Assembly (NCBI GenBank): GCA_029881995.1
Contig: JAOULO010000003.1
Location: 48,196 to 112,195 of the forward strand
Reading direction: 5' to 3'
DNA from: Gammaproteobacteria bacterium
GTDB taxonomy: Bacteria > Pseudomonadota > Gammaproteobacteria > UBA6429 > Thiohalophilaceae
DNA length: 64,000 nucleotides
A program made the translations under genes and the position numbers. The notes under the pieces are model-generated. The model did not search any database. It was given only the letters and a program-made list of their open reading frames with translations, and was not told where the DNA came from. Each line of letters starts with the position of its first letter. Within the stretch, counting starts at the first letter, position 1. This document shows, in pieces, positions 44,715-53,431 of the stretch.

Positions 44715-45224
44715 ATGAAAAAATTTATCATTATTTTATCTTTATTATTTCTTTCGCCATTAACCGCACTTGCTGAAACCGGGTTTATCTACAGGGGTGA
44801 CCTGAATGGTGATGGTGTTGATGATTCTATTCAGTCTGGCCCGAGAAGCCTGTTTGGAAAATCTGGGGGCCCTTGTGTCATCACTCTAAGCACCGCTCAA
44901 AAAAAGGCGTTAAAAGCACTTATCAATTGCAGACCAGATGGCTTCATATTAGAGAAAAGCGAAAATAAATATATGCCAAGTCGATACTGGGGCTACTGGA
45001 ATCATGGTGGTGGTGAAGCTACGGTAACAGCCATCACTCTTGACGGTAAATTCAAGCGCCAATCACTGGATTTGTATGGCACTGTTGGTAACAAACAAAA
45101 CCTCAGCAATGCGATCCTGGTGGCAATTAAAACCCATACACAGCATATTAAATTCAAACCGGTGGAAAACTATACGCCACCAGAACATCCTTGTGGAGAC
45201 GAATGGGGAAAAGGCGGCTGTTAA
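44715..45224 (+). CDS. Exported protein with DxNxDGxxD calcium-type loop
   Basis: 169 residues from ATG 44715 with CGGAG upstream; the longer frame is discarded. Signal peptide (about 1-20, cleavage near TALAE), then GDLNGDGVDDS, a DxNxDGxxD loop as in dockerin and VCBS-like repeats. Four cysteines (GPCVITL, INCRPDG, HPCGDEWGKGGC). First of five exported-protein genes with gaps of 30, 38, 22 and 4 bases, most likely one operon. Function unknown. Confidence 0.7.
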   Translation: MKKFIIILSLLFLSPLTALAETGFIYRGDLNGDGVDDSIQSGPRSLFGKSGGPCVITLSTAQKKALKALINCRPDGFILEKSENKYMPSRYWGYWNHGGGEATVTAITLDGKFKRQSLDLYGTVGNKQNLSNAILVAIKTHTQHIKFKPVENYTPPEHPCGDEWGKGGC

Positions 45225-45254
45225 GCTAATTGTCGGATAAAAAGGAGTGAATAC

Positions 45255-45692
45255 ATGAACAAGGTATTAATATCTATACTGCTGTTAACGACGTCCATTG
45301 CAATGGCCCAGGGAAAACGAGAAACTGGTGATTATAATTTTGATGGCAATGAAGATTATCGAATCTATGTGATGTCTAATGGTAAATCAATAATTTGGGA
45401 ATATTATATCTATAACCCAGATAAAAAAGTACACGAGACTAATTCATCCTTAGTTGACCTCAGAAATCCAACGTTTGATGCGAAAATGAAAACAATATCC
45501 ACATTCATGCCAGGAGGCCATTCCGGCATGGTTTATGTAAAAGAACAATATAAATGGCAAAATAACATCCTGATTCAAACCCGGGTGGTAAGACAGGACT
45601 GGTTAAAAAAGACAAACACCTATATTCGTGTAACAGCTGATATTGAAAATGGAAAAATACGGATATCTAATATAAAAGAAGTTAAACCATAA
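45255..45692 (+). CDS. XAC2610-like periplasmic protein
   Basis: 145 residues, RBS AAAGGAG, signal peptide (cleavage near AMAQG). The mature start GDYNFDGNEDYRIYVMSNGK and the following YYIYNP, LRNPTFDAKMKTIST are the layout of XAC2610-like proteins, one of which is the inhibitor of a lysozyme-like type IV secretion toxin in Xanthomonas. A similar acidic loop is in the gene upstream. An immunity or inhibitor role is inference from this resemblance. No partner toxin was seen in the window. Confidence 0.55.
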   Translation: MNKVLISILLLTTSIAMAQGKRETGDYNFDGNEDYRIYVMSNGKSIIWEYYIYNPDKKVHETNSSLVDLRNPTFDAKMKTISTFMPGGHSGMVYVKEQYKWQNNILIQTRVVRQDWLKKTNTYIRVTADIENGKIRISNIKEVKP

Positions 45693-45730
45693 TTTTGATA
45701 ACAATACCTGCCACACAGGAGAATCAGGGC

Positions 45731-46246
45731 ATGGAAAAGTTTATTCTCATCGTCAGCATCTGTTTGTTATTGATTCCGACTCTAATATTTGCCGGTGAAC
45801 CACACACGCCTGTTGAAAAATGGAAGGAGCCAAGACTCTATCATTCGAGTTTTGATAGTAAATTTGACGAGCAAATCAGAATTGCCAATAGTTCATGGCC
45901 AACTATGAGCTTACAGCATAATTTCTCTACAAATAAAGCATACTGGTTTGGTGTAATCAGGCCAGACACTAAAAAATCCGGCCCATGGACCACCAGAATA
46001 TTTATCAATAATGAGAAAGACAGGCCCGTACAAATAGACATCGTCAATCATGGTAGCTATCCAGTTGATATTCGCTGGATAAACGAAAAGCTGATATATG
46101 TACAGGTCTGGTGGGGACGAGTGATTGGTACTTATTTTATCTATGATACGGAAAGTGAAAAAGTTCTGATTAAGGAAATGGTCGAGGATGGCGCTATCCT
46201 GTTTAATCAATACCAGCAATTCAAGGCAGCTAATAAATCTAAATGA
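45731..46246 (+). CDS. Exported protein of unknown function
   Basis: 171 residues from ATG 45731. Signal peptide (IVSICLLLIPTLIFA), mature start GEPHTPVEKWKEPRLYHSS. Beta-rich with aromatic strands (KLIYVQVWWGRVIGTYFIYD). The next gene also begins its mature part with GEPH. No family recognised. Confidence 0.65.
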   Translation: MEKFILIVSICLLLIPTLIFAGEPHTPVEKWKEPRLYHSSFDSKFDEQIRIANSSWPTMSLQHNFSTNKAYWFGVIRPDTKKSGPWTTRIFINNEKDRPVQIDIVNHGSYPVDIRWINEKLIYVQVWWGRVIGTYFIYDTESEKVLIKEMVEDGAILFNQYQQFKAANKSK

Positions 46247-46268
46247 GCCGGCAATATAGGACTATTTT

Positions 46269-46898
46269 ATGTTTCATAATATATCTTCACAAACAGACTA
46301 CAACTCTCAAGCAAAACAAATATTTTTATGGTCAATACTACTGCCTTTAGTTTTCACTCCACCAAGCTTATCAGGGGAACCACATTCTAAACAATATTAT
46401 GTCACTGCTGACAAAGTTGAGAACCTGCCTGACAGATTTAAACAACGACTTATCCAAAGCGGATGTAAGATCCCGCTACAACAAATCTCGTATAAAGATG
46501 AGTCAGGTTATCATTACACATGGAAACCGGCTGTAGTATCAGGCCAATTCGCCAAAACCGGGCAAAAGGACTGGGCAGTTTTTTGTATTATCAAAAATGA
46601 AGAAGCCATACATATCCACTGGGGTGGAACAGCAAGCTGCCCTGACAAAACGAATACACTGGTTGTAGCTGATGGGGGCTATTCTGCACCCGGGGGCAAC
46701 AACAGTTTTCAACGTTACATCCGTTCAGTTGATAAATCATATATCACCCAGCGGTATAAACGATACGCAAGCCAGGAAAGATTTCCCAAGCTGCCGCCTT
46801 TAGACCATACAGCAATCGAAGATGGAGTCCTTGAAAGGGCATCCGGCCTGATTTATTGCCATAATGGCAAATGGATACAACTTCCTGGAGCGGATTGA
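46269..46898 (+). CDS. Exported protein of unknown function
   Basis: 209 residues. The signal is preceded by a polar stretch (MFHNISSQTDYNSQAKQ), then a hydrophobic core and LSGEPHSKQYYV. Contains CKIPLQQ, VFCIIKNEEAIHIHWGGTASCP and IYCHNGKW; four cysteines suggest disulfides. The IHWGG and YIRSVDKSYI segments recur in small exported proteins of unknown function I cannot name. Four bases before the next gene. Confidence 0.65.
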   Translation: MFHNISSQTDYNSQAKQIFLWSILLPLVFTPPSLSGEPHSKQYYVTADKVENLPDRFKQRLIQSGCKIPLQQISYKDESGYHYTWKPAVVSGQFAKTGQKDWAVFCIIKNEEAIHIHWGGTASCPDKTNTLVVADGGYSAPGGNNSFQRYIRSVDKSYITQRYKRYASQERFPKLPPLDHTAIEDGVLERASGLIYCHNGKWIQLPGAD

Positions 46899-46902
46899 GC
46901 TC

Positions 46903-47373
46903 ATGAGTGTACACGCCACACTACGTATCAGCTTAGTCGTATTCGCACTACAATTTTGTGCAAGCTCTAATGCAGCACCAAAACTGGATATCAGTGCACT
47001 GAACAATCTACTTCAGGAACAATTCTCAGATATAAGTATTATCAAAAACGACAATACATGGATTGCAAAATCCAGAACCATGCTGTTCCTTATACCCGGC
47101 AAATATAGAACAGGGGCACCTACTGGTAAATTTTATCAACAAGAAGGTCCAACTGCTCATGGAATTATCCTGACAATCGAAGAAGGTACAGGTCAACCCA
47201 TGAGTTCGGCCATTGTTCCCCAGACGATTAAAGGACTTTATTGGAATACCTATATCAATGCCTACCCCATACATCACGGTAAATCCTATTACTGGATAAA
47301 ATTTTCTTACGGTAGCAAGATGCCTGATGAATTTAGAGCAAAATTAATACAGTTTTTATCACAAAAAAACTAA
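46903..47373 (+). CDS. Exported protein of unknown function
   Basis: 156 residues from ATG 46903, just after the upstream stop. Signal peptide (cleavage near SSNAA). The mature part has alpha/beta character: ISALNNLLQEQFSDISIIKN, then TMLFLIPGKYRTGAP and a final helix KMPDEFRAKLIQFLSQ. Last gene of the five-gene exported set. No domain recognised. Confidence 0.65.
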   Translation: MSVHATLRISLVVFALQFCASSNAAPKLDISALNNLLQEQFSDISIIKNDNTWIAKSRTMLFLIPGKYRTGAPTGKFYQQEGPTAHGIILTIEEGTGQPMSSAIVPQTIKGLYWNTYINAYPIHHGKSYYWIKFSYGSKMPDEFRAKLIQFLSQKN

Positions 47374-47447
47374 ACGGTTTTGATGTTTTTCTTCTTATGA
47401 CTATTTTATAATTTAATGTAACCTTTACTTTCTATTCGATCTGACAC

Positions 47448-47951
47448 ATGAAAAAATTATTCTACCTGCTTGTTCTCATCACCCTCATCGGTTCCGGTGG
47501 CGGAGTCTATTACATGACCCAGAACAATATCGAAGAGCTCATTGTTTGCGCCACCGATGACAAGGCCAGTTATATTCCTGCTATTGTCTGTGAGACCTAT
47601 CTGTTGAACTACAGGGGCCATGGTGCTGATCTACAGTATCTAAAAACACGTACCGGGCTAAATTTTCTGACCAATATTGAGGATGTGTCGATACGTAATC
47701 AATTATTTAAATTCTTTATCGGCCGGGGTATGAACATTAATGCAGTCAGTCCGGTGGATGGTCTGACACCACTACATGCAGCGGTATTATTGAATGACTC
47801 GGAGCTGGCCCGTTTTCTGATCAAACAGGGGGCCAATCCACGGGTTCGTGAGAAAAACAGTGCCCTCACTCCACTGGAATACCTGGATCTAATGAATGCC
47901 CAATACCCAGGGATAAATAGAGATAAAACCCGTCAGGCTTTATCACACTGA
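47448..47951 (+). CDS. Ankyrin-repeat protein with N-terminal anchor
   Basis: 167 residues. A signal or anchor helix (about 4-22), then a region with a Cys pair (VCATDD, AIVCETY), and from about residue 95 two ankyrin-like repeats (SPVDGLTPLHAAVLLNDSEL, REKNSALTPLEYL). Probably a periplasmic protein-binding module. Base composition is closer to the chromosome than to the preceding cassettes. Confidence 0.75.
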   Translation: MKKLFYLLVLITLIGSGGGVYYMTQNNIEELIVCATDDKASYIPAIVCETYLLNYRGHGADLQYLKTRTGLNFLTNIEDVSIRNQLFKFFIGRGMNINAVSPVDGLTPLHAAVLLNDSELARFLIKQGANPRVREKNSALTPLEYLDLMNAQYPGINRDKTRQALSH

Positions 47952-48028
47952 TTGAAATCAATATAACTATCAGTATATTCTTATAGACTTCTGGATCACA
48001 TAAACAGGCTTACCCATAAGGAAATCCC

Positions 48029-48709
48029 ATGTCCCTCAAACTCATCAGCTTTGAACTCTGCCCTTTTGTACAACGCTCGGTCATCACCCTGCTGGAAAAA
48101 AATATCGATTTTGAGATCAGCTACCTGACTCTGGATGAACTCAAGAACCCTCCCGAGTGGTTTCGTCAGATATCCCCTCTCGGCAAGGTGCCAGTTTTAA
48201 GGGTGGATGACACCACCCTGTTTGAGTCGACCGTGATCATGGAATATATCGATGAGACTAGTGCACCCTCTCTGCACCCGGCCGATCCCCTGCAACGGGC
48301 ACTGAACCGGGCCTGGATGGCCTTTGGAGGGGATTTACTGTTCGCCCATTATCGCTACGCTACCGCTGCCGACAAGGAAACGTTTGAGGCCAGCAGACAG
48401 GAATTGAAAGACAGCCTGTTAAAGCTTGAGCCTATGGTCAAAGGACCATTTTTCAATGGTGAAAGCTTCAATCTCATTGATGCCGCCTTCGCCTCCCTGT
48501 TCATGCGCATGGATATTCTCGAATCTCAGCATAGCAGTGGGTTTTATGCCGACACCCCTAATATTGCAGCCTGGGCAGCGGCTTTGGCTGAGCGTGACAC
48601 CGTCAGGAATTCTGTGGTACCCGACCTTGCCCAAAAATATATCGATTATTGCTGTAATGCCGGTGAATTTGCTCGCAGTGTTTTTTCAGTTTCCATGGAA
48701 ACAGTCTGA
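48029..48709 (+). CDS. Glutathione S-transferase/SspA-like protein
   Basis: 226 residues, RBS AAGGAA. N-terminal thioredoxin-like domain LKLISFELCPFVQRSVITLLE with the ELCPFVQR motif, ISPLGKVPVLRVDD (cis-Pro) and LFESTVIMEYIDE, then an all-helical C-terminal domain (FNLIDAAFASLFMRMDI). It could be a glutathione transferase with a catalytic Cys; SspA proteins share the fold. Stands alone. Confidence 0.85.
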   Translation: MSLKLISFELCPFVQRSVITLLEKNIDFEISYLTLDELKNPPEWFRQISPLGKVPVLRVDDTTLFESTVIMEYIDETSAPSLHPADPLQRALNRAWMAFGGDLLFAHYRYATAADKETFEASRQELKDSLLKLEPMVKGPFFNGESFNLIDAAFASLFMRMDILESQHSSGFYADTPNIAAWAAALAERDTVRNSVVPDLAQKYIDYCCNAGEFARSVFSVSMETV

Positions 48710-48811
48710 TTTTTAGAAATAATCTAAAATTCTATTTTTAATTGATCGTGATCAATGTGAATCCAGGTCACATCCTCTATTTATAAGCCTCCAGATATAC
48801 CTGTTCTGGGT

Positions 48812-49216
48812 ATGTCCATTGACGCTAAAGGCTTTAGAGAGGTAAGAAAAATCATGACCTGGGCAGAAAAGCAGGTTGGCCCTCACTCCAAGTACAATAA
48901 AACACATCCGTATACCTATGAGGCCAGGGTTTCCGTACTGGAATGGGATGATGCTTATAATTCATACTATTCCGATACCATCTGCGGCCTGATCGATTTT
49001 CTGAAACAGAAAAATATCCGACCAGACCAGGTGACTATTTACGAGGTCTATCAGGACCATGAAGAAATCGTCGATACCTGTCTGTGCCTGGATAATCATG
49101 ATCTCTGGTTATCCCGACCGGGACTCTGCCGTGCTTTAAAGGATTATTACAAAGGCCATATTGATAATGACCACTGTCGCTATCACAATCGTAGCCGGAT
49201 CGCATACAGTTCCTGA
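48812..49216 (+). CDS. Conserved-looking hypothetical cytoplasmic protein
   Basis: 134 residues from ATG 48812; a second ATG at 48854 has AGAGG about 11 bases upstream and may be the true start. No signal. Contains LEWDDAYNSYYSDTICGLIDFLK and TIYEVYQDHEEIVDTCLC. The end is His- and Arg-rich (DNDHCRYHNRSR). I do not recognise a family. Confidence 0.6.
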   Translation: MSIDAKGFREVRKIMTWAEKQVGPHSKYNKTHPYTYEARVSVLEWDDAYNSYYSDTICGLIDFLKQKNIRPDQVTIYEVYQDHEEIVDTCLCLDNHDLWLSRPGLCRALKDYYKGHIDNDHCRYHNRSRIAYSS

Positions 49217-49327
49217 ACAACACAGCCTTACATTCTTTGTAGGTAGATAAACACAAGCCCGTTCCTTGAAGGAGAGCATCATTCTGTTAGACTTTCTTGA
49301 GTATCCGTAATCAAGAACAGAGTCTTT

Positions 49328-50605
49328 ATGCTGACTGAGCGCCTTCATTCTTTTCTCATTATTATTCTGTTGACCCTGGCAATCGCCGCCTGCGGTCTTG
49401 GCGGTGGCAGTGGTGGAGGCCAGGGTAATGCCCCATCCAACGGCAATGAAACACTGGATAAATCTGGTCAGGTTTTCTCAGTTGAGCAAATTCTTAAAGA
49501 AACACCTTTTACACTTGAGCACCTTAAGATATTGCATAATTTCTACAAGCCTTATAATGGTCTAGGCTCTATCCCACCCGACAATATTCAATATACGATA
49601 AAGGTTCATAAGGTCGTCTACTGGACGACTGATGCCACAGCGCAACCAGTCAAGGCATCCGGTTTGCTGGTATTGCCCGACACCTCAACGGGAAACAAAC
49701 CATCAATCATTAATTACCACCATGGCACCATATTTGATAATAGTCACGCCCCAACAAACCAGGCTTTCTATCAGGATACGGGTGCCATTATTGCCGCAAT
49801 GAATAATATCGTAATGATGCCAGATTACGTTGGTTATGGAGAGTCCAACAGCAGTTTCCACCCTTACATGCATGCTGAAAGACTGGCCACATCCAGCGTG
49901 GATTTTTTAACTGCCGTAACAAGTATCCTGTCTCAGGAATCGATCTTAACCGATGGTAAGCTGTATCTGACAGGTTATTCAGAAGGGGCCTATGCCGCAC
50001 TGGCAACTCACAAAATGATTCAGGAAAAATACAGTGATCAGTTTTCTGTAACCGCCACACTAGCAGGTTCCGGGGCCTATGACCTTAGCACAACAGCGAC
50101 TGACGCCCTGATGGCAGACACCCTTGCATCTGGGGCCAATGTAACTTATTTATATAAGGCCTATGATACGATATATGGCTACAACCGAGTTGATAGTGTA
50201 TTAAAGGAACCTTATGCCGGGTATACCGATACCTATTTTGATGGATCGCAAACAGACAGTAAAGTTGATTCCACCTTTTCAAAAATTACTGCAGAACTTT
50301 TTCAGGAAACCTTTCTAAATGACTTCAGGACAGATGGTGAAACTACCATAAAACAACATTTAGTGGATAACAGTATCCATGATTGGAAACCGACTTCTCG
50401 TGTTCGGCTTTTCTATGGAGTATATGATAAAGTAGTCCCACCTAAAAATGCAGAGGCTACGTGGTCTAACATGGTAGCCCGAGGTGCTGTCTCAAACGTG
50501 GAGTTAGTCAATTGCAATACTGTTCCTGAACTAGATGCCAACCACATTAACTGCATGCCACTCTACCTGTATGATATGGTGACCTTCATACTAGATAGCC
50601 AATAG
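49328..50605 (+). CDS. Surface lipoprotein alpha/beta hydrolase (secretory-lipase-like)
   Basis: 425 residues. Lipobox AIAAC (Cys 22), a Gly-rich tether (GLGGGSGGG), then an alpha/beta hydrolase. Nucleophile elbow TGYSEGAYAAL (GxSxG), oxyanion YHHGTIFDNS, MPDYVGYGES before it, and a late YGVYDKVVPP acid region with a C-terminal His (DANHINC). The pattern GYG-S then GYSEG is typical of bacterial LIP-type esterases and lipases. Likely acts on esters outside the cell. Confidence 0.82.
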   Translation: MLTERLHSFLIIILLTLAIAACGLGGGSGGGQGNAPSNGNETLDKSGQVFSVEQILKETPFTLEHLKILHNFYKPYNGLGSIPPDNIQYTIKVHKVVYWTTDATAQPVKASGLLVLPDTSTGNKPSIINYHHGTIFDNSHAPTNQAFYQDTGAIIAAMNNIVMMPDYVGYGESNSSFHPYMHAERLATSSVDFLTAVTSILSQESILTDGKLYLTGYSEGAYAALATHKMIQEKYSDQFSVTATLAGSGAYDLSTTATDALMADTLASGANVTYLYKAYDTIYGYNRVDSVLKEPYAGYTDTYFDGSQTDSKVDSTFSKITAELFQETFLNDFRTDGETTIKQHLVDNSIHDWKPTSRVRLFYGVYDKVVPPKNAEATWSNMVARGAVSNVELVNCNTVPELDANHINCMPLYLYDMVTFILDSQ

Positions 50606-50623
50606 ATTTTATATCAGTCACCT

Positions 50624-51124
50624 CTATTTAACTAACACCATACCTAACTTTTTTGCCATGTCTTCACTAAACGGAAGAATAGACTGGTCATTATAAATTG
50701 CCTGTTTCAAATTCGTCCCCGCCAGTCTTGCACCACTAAGATTGGCACCCCGAAGATCCACGCTCTGTAAATTAGCTTGATAAAGATTGGCCTGTCTTAA
50801 ATCTGTATAGCGTAAATCTGCATGACTTAAATCGGCCTGCTTCAAAATGACAAAGGCCATTTTGGCGCCCTGTAGACTGGCATTTTTAAGATTGGCCCCA
50901 TCTAACTTTGCACGAATCAAACGAATACCATTCAGGTTTCTACTTGTCAGACTTTCATGTTGCAAATCCTGTCGACTAAAATCGGTACAGGCTGCCGGTC
51001 CTGTATCAGGTCTGTGCTCATAAGTCGTACAGGATCTGGTTTCTACCTGATAGACACCACTTGCAATCGAATAAGAGGGTAATACTAATAGTAAACAGGG
51101 AATAATCTTTTGCTTCAGTCGCAT
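50624..51124 (-). CDS. Exported pentapeptide-repeat protein
   Basis: 166 residues with a signal peptide (cleavage near SIASG). About 14 five-residue repeats of the A(D/N)Lxx type run from about residue 60 to 140 (ANLKNASLQGAKM, ADLSHADLRYTDLRQANL, ANLSGARLAGTNL), folding as a right-handed quadrilateral helix. Two cysteine pairs precede them (SCTTYEH, AACTDFS). Six bases downstream of the glycosidase-like gene, so co-transcribed. Confidence 0.88.
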   Translation of the reverse strand: MRLKQKIIPCLLLVLPSYSIASGVYQVETRSCTTYEHRPDTGPAACTDFSRQDLQHESLTSRNLNGIRLIRAKLDGANLKNASLQGAKMAFVILKQADLSHADLRYTDLRQANLYQANLQSVDLRGANLSGARLAGTNLKQAIYNDQSILPFSEDMAKKLGMVLVK

Positions 51125-51130
51125 GAGAAA

Positions 51131-53323
51131 TCAATTACCAATAGTGGCAATGGCCTCCTTATAAACATAATAACTTTGTTTGATGACTTCAGAATAAGCA
51201 GGCATGGGTTCTGTCTGGGGGTTGGCTGCCGGATTGGTAAACCATTTATTCCACAGATAACGACTGCTTTCACCTTCAAGAACTCCATTGAATACAACCG
51301 CCTGTGCTATACCCAAAGTGATATAGGCATCCTGCCAGGTTGAGGGTGTTGAGGCATCATCATGAAAAACCTTATGCTGTGCAGGATCTGTAAACTGTAA
51401 TAGTGCCCAGGGTAATAACACCTCGACCTGATTGGCCTGAATGATTACCGCATCTTTTGAGCTTACCGATCCACCTACCGGTCTGACCCGTAATTGTCCG
51501 GCCTGGAATTCATAATTCGTCTGGCTGGCATAAAAGGAACTATATGATACGCCACTATAATCGGTGTAGTTGGTTTTCCAGACTACCTTACCCCAGGTAT
51601 TAGTTGGCGTAGTTGGTGAACGAAGATTCGAAGTATGCTCTGAACCGTACAAGCCATACAGATCATAATCCTGCCCAACATACAACTGGGCCTGCCAGTT
51701 ACCACTTGCATAATAAATCCTCAACAGGAATTCACTACCCTGTGCGGTGTTCACCGGACTACCACCAGTGATGTAGCTACTCTCGTTACTGGTAATTTTT
51801 GTTTCACCCAGTTTGGCTGGTGTGGTGGAATCGTCATAGGTATCCAGGGCAATGAGTATCTCATCACTGGTAGTTAAAGAAGCGGCCAAACCCAGTTGCA
51901 GGCGATAAAAACTTGTATCTGCTGCTGCTTTTACACTGGTAATATTCGTACCTGACCATGTCAGGTTTGTATAAGCAGGCGTATCTGGTTTAAATCCCAA
52001 CAGGCCGTAATTCTGCTCCGGTGCCATGATGTTATGCCAGTAGGCACGACGGCTAAAGGGAAAATCAAACTCATTGGTCAACCAGGTAGGCTTCCACCAC
52101 TCATCAATCCAGGCAAACAACATCCCGCCACCCATTTCCACATCGGCAATGTTCTGCAACATACGAGCGCCGTAATTCCCCTGGGCCGTTTCATCATGAC
52201 CACCATGATGCATACCACTATGCGAAGAATGCACATTGCCCCAGCTGGATGGCACACTGAATTCAGCAATCAATACTGGTCGGCCACTATAGTGATTACG
52301 CAGTGCAGCAAGATAGCCTTTATAACTGTTTGCACCATCAGCATCGGTCCATGTTCGATAAGCCGTATCTTCACTAATAAAGTCAGGATAGTAGGGATAG
52401 GCATGGAAGCTATAAAATACTCCCGCTGCTGCACTGCTTATATCAATATTCGCCAGATCAACCTTTTCGCTGTCTTCATAACCGGAACCACTGATCTCGG
52501 TACTATGACTCAAGGGATCCAGAGTCGGCCAGGAGGAAAAACTGATGGGTCTTTGTTTCGTGTATTGTTGTTTTTCATATGCCAGCACTTCGTCCATGCG
52601 CGCCGTAATCCATGCCTCAGACGGACTGCCACTGGGTAATGATAAAACCGTCCCACTATAGGAATTAATACTAGAGTTGTTACTATTGGTCAGCGCTATT
52701 TCATCAGGATGCACTTCTCGACCAATAATCCAGCCAATCACCCATTTCTGGATATTCGCAGTATAGATACCATAGCCCTTGCCCGGCCTGCCCACATAAT
52801 CCAGCGTTATATTGCCATGCACTGCATTGACCACTTCATTAATATTGGTGGAGAAGTTACTCGTGACAGTATAAAGGTCCACAGCCGGGCTATTTTCATC
52901 CAGCCAGATACCATGCATGACATAAAGTGGTGACTTACCACTGGCTTCTCGTGCAGTGTTAAAGTCATGTACAGCATCATAGAAAAAATCCATGTGCAAG
53001 GTATAAACGCGAACGACATTGATACCTGCATCCACCATCAACTGAAACCAGCGCATGAAATCATTGTAACTGGCTGCAGTTTCCAGATCGCCTGCGTATT
53101 TTCCTGGTTTGGCAACCCCCAGGTTGATACCCTTGATAAACAAGGGCTGATAACTGCAATCAGACGTCCTTAGTAGTTTGATATAATCCCCTTCTGCCTT
53201 GTAGAGATAGTCTGGTGCACTGCTCCCTGTACACTGTGCTGTAGCAGCCGCCCCAGAACCTGATGAATTACTACAGGAAATCAGTACCAATAAACAAACA
53301 AGTAAGGAGAGAATTTTCCGCAT
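51131..53323 (-). CDS. Glycoside-hydrolase-like (TIM-barrel) lipoprotein
   Basis: 730 residues from ATG 53323 (GTG 53332 also in frame). Lipobox LISC (Cys 17). Residues about 40-420 look like a clan GH-A TIM barrel: FIKGINLGVAKPGKYAGD, DAGINVVRVYTLH, VIGWIIGREVHPDE with a candidate acid/base Glu, and RPVLIAEFSVPSSWG with a candidate nucleophile Glu. The last 270 residues are beta-rich. Related proteins cleave or remodel beta-glucans, but the family is not fixed. Forms an operon with the pentapeptide protein. Confidence 0.75.
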   Translation of the reverse strand: MRKILSLLVCLLVLISCSNSSGSGAAATAQCTGSSAPDYLYKAEGDYIKLLRTSDCSYQPLFIKGINLGVAKPGKYAGDLETAASYNDFMRWFQLMVDAGINVVRVYTLHMDFFYDAVHDFNTAREASGKSPLYVMHGIWLDENSPAVDLYTVTSNFSTNINEVVNAVHGNITLDYVGRPGKGYGIYTANIQKWVIGWIIGREVHPDEIALTNSNNSSINSYSGTVLSLPSGSPSEAWITARMDEVLAYEKQQYTKQRPISFSSWPTLDPLSHSTEISGSGYEDSEKVDLANIDISSAAAGVFYSFHAYPYYPDFISEDTAYRTWTDADGANSYKGYLAALRNHYSGRPVLIAEFSVPSSWGNVHSSHSGMHHGGHDETAQGNYGARMLQNIADVEMGGGMLFAWIDEWWKPTWLTNEFDFPFSRRAYWHNIMAPEQNYGLLGFKPDTPAYTNLTWSGTNITSVKAAADTSFYRLQLGLAASLTTSDEILIALDTYDDSTTPAKLGETKITSNESSYITGGSPVNTAQGSEFLLRIYYASGNWQAQLYVGQDYDLYGLYGSEHTSNLRSPTTPTNTWGKVVWKTNYTDYSGVSYSSFYASQTNYEFQAGQLRVRPVGGSVSSKDAVIIQANQVEVLLPWALLQFTDPAQHKVFHDDASTPSTWQDAYITLGIAQAVVFNGVLEGESSRYLWNKWFTNPAANPQTEPMPAYSEVIKQSYYVYKEAIATIGN

Positions 53324-53431
53324 AGCACCCACGATGAACCCGATTATTATTTTATCGGTATAGGAGCAGGCTTTACAAAGTAAACAAATGTAAAATCGTG
53401 TTAATAAAAGTGATATTGCAGGGGAATAAAC

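Noticed and set aside
37215..47400. An integron integrase gene near the cassettes
   Set aside because: All open frames in the block were read; none has the tyrosine recombinase R-H-R-Y pattern or the IntI-specific insert.
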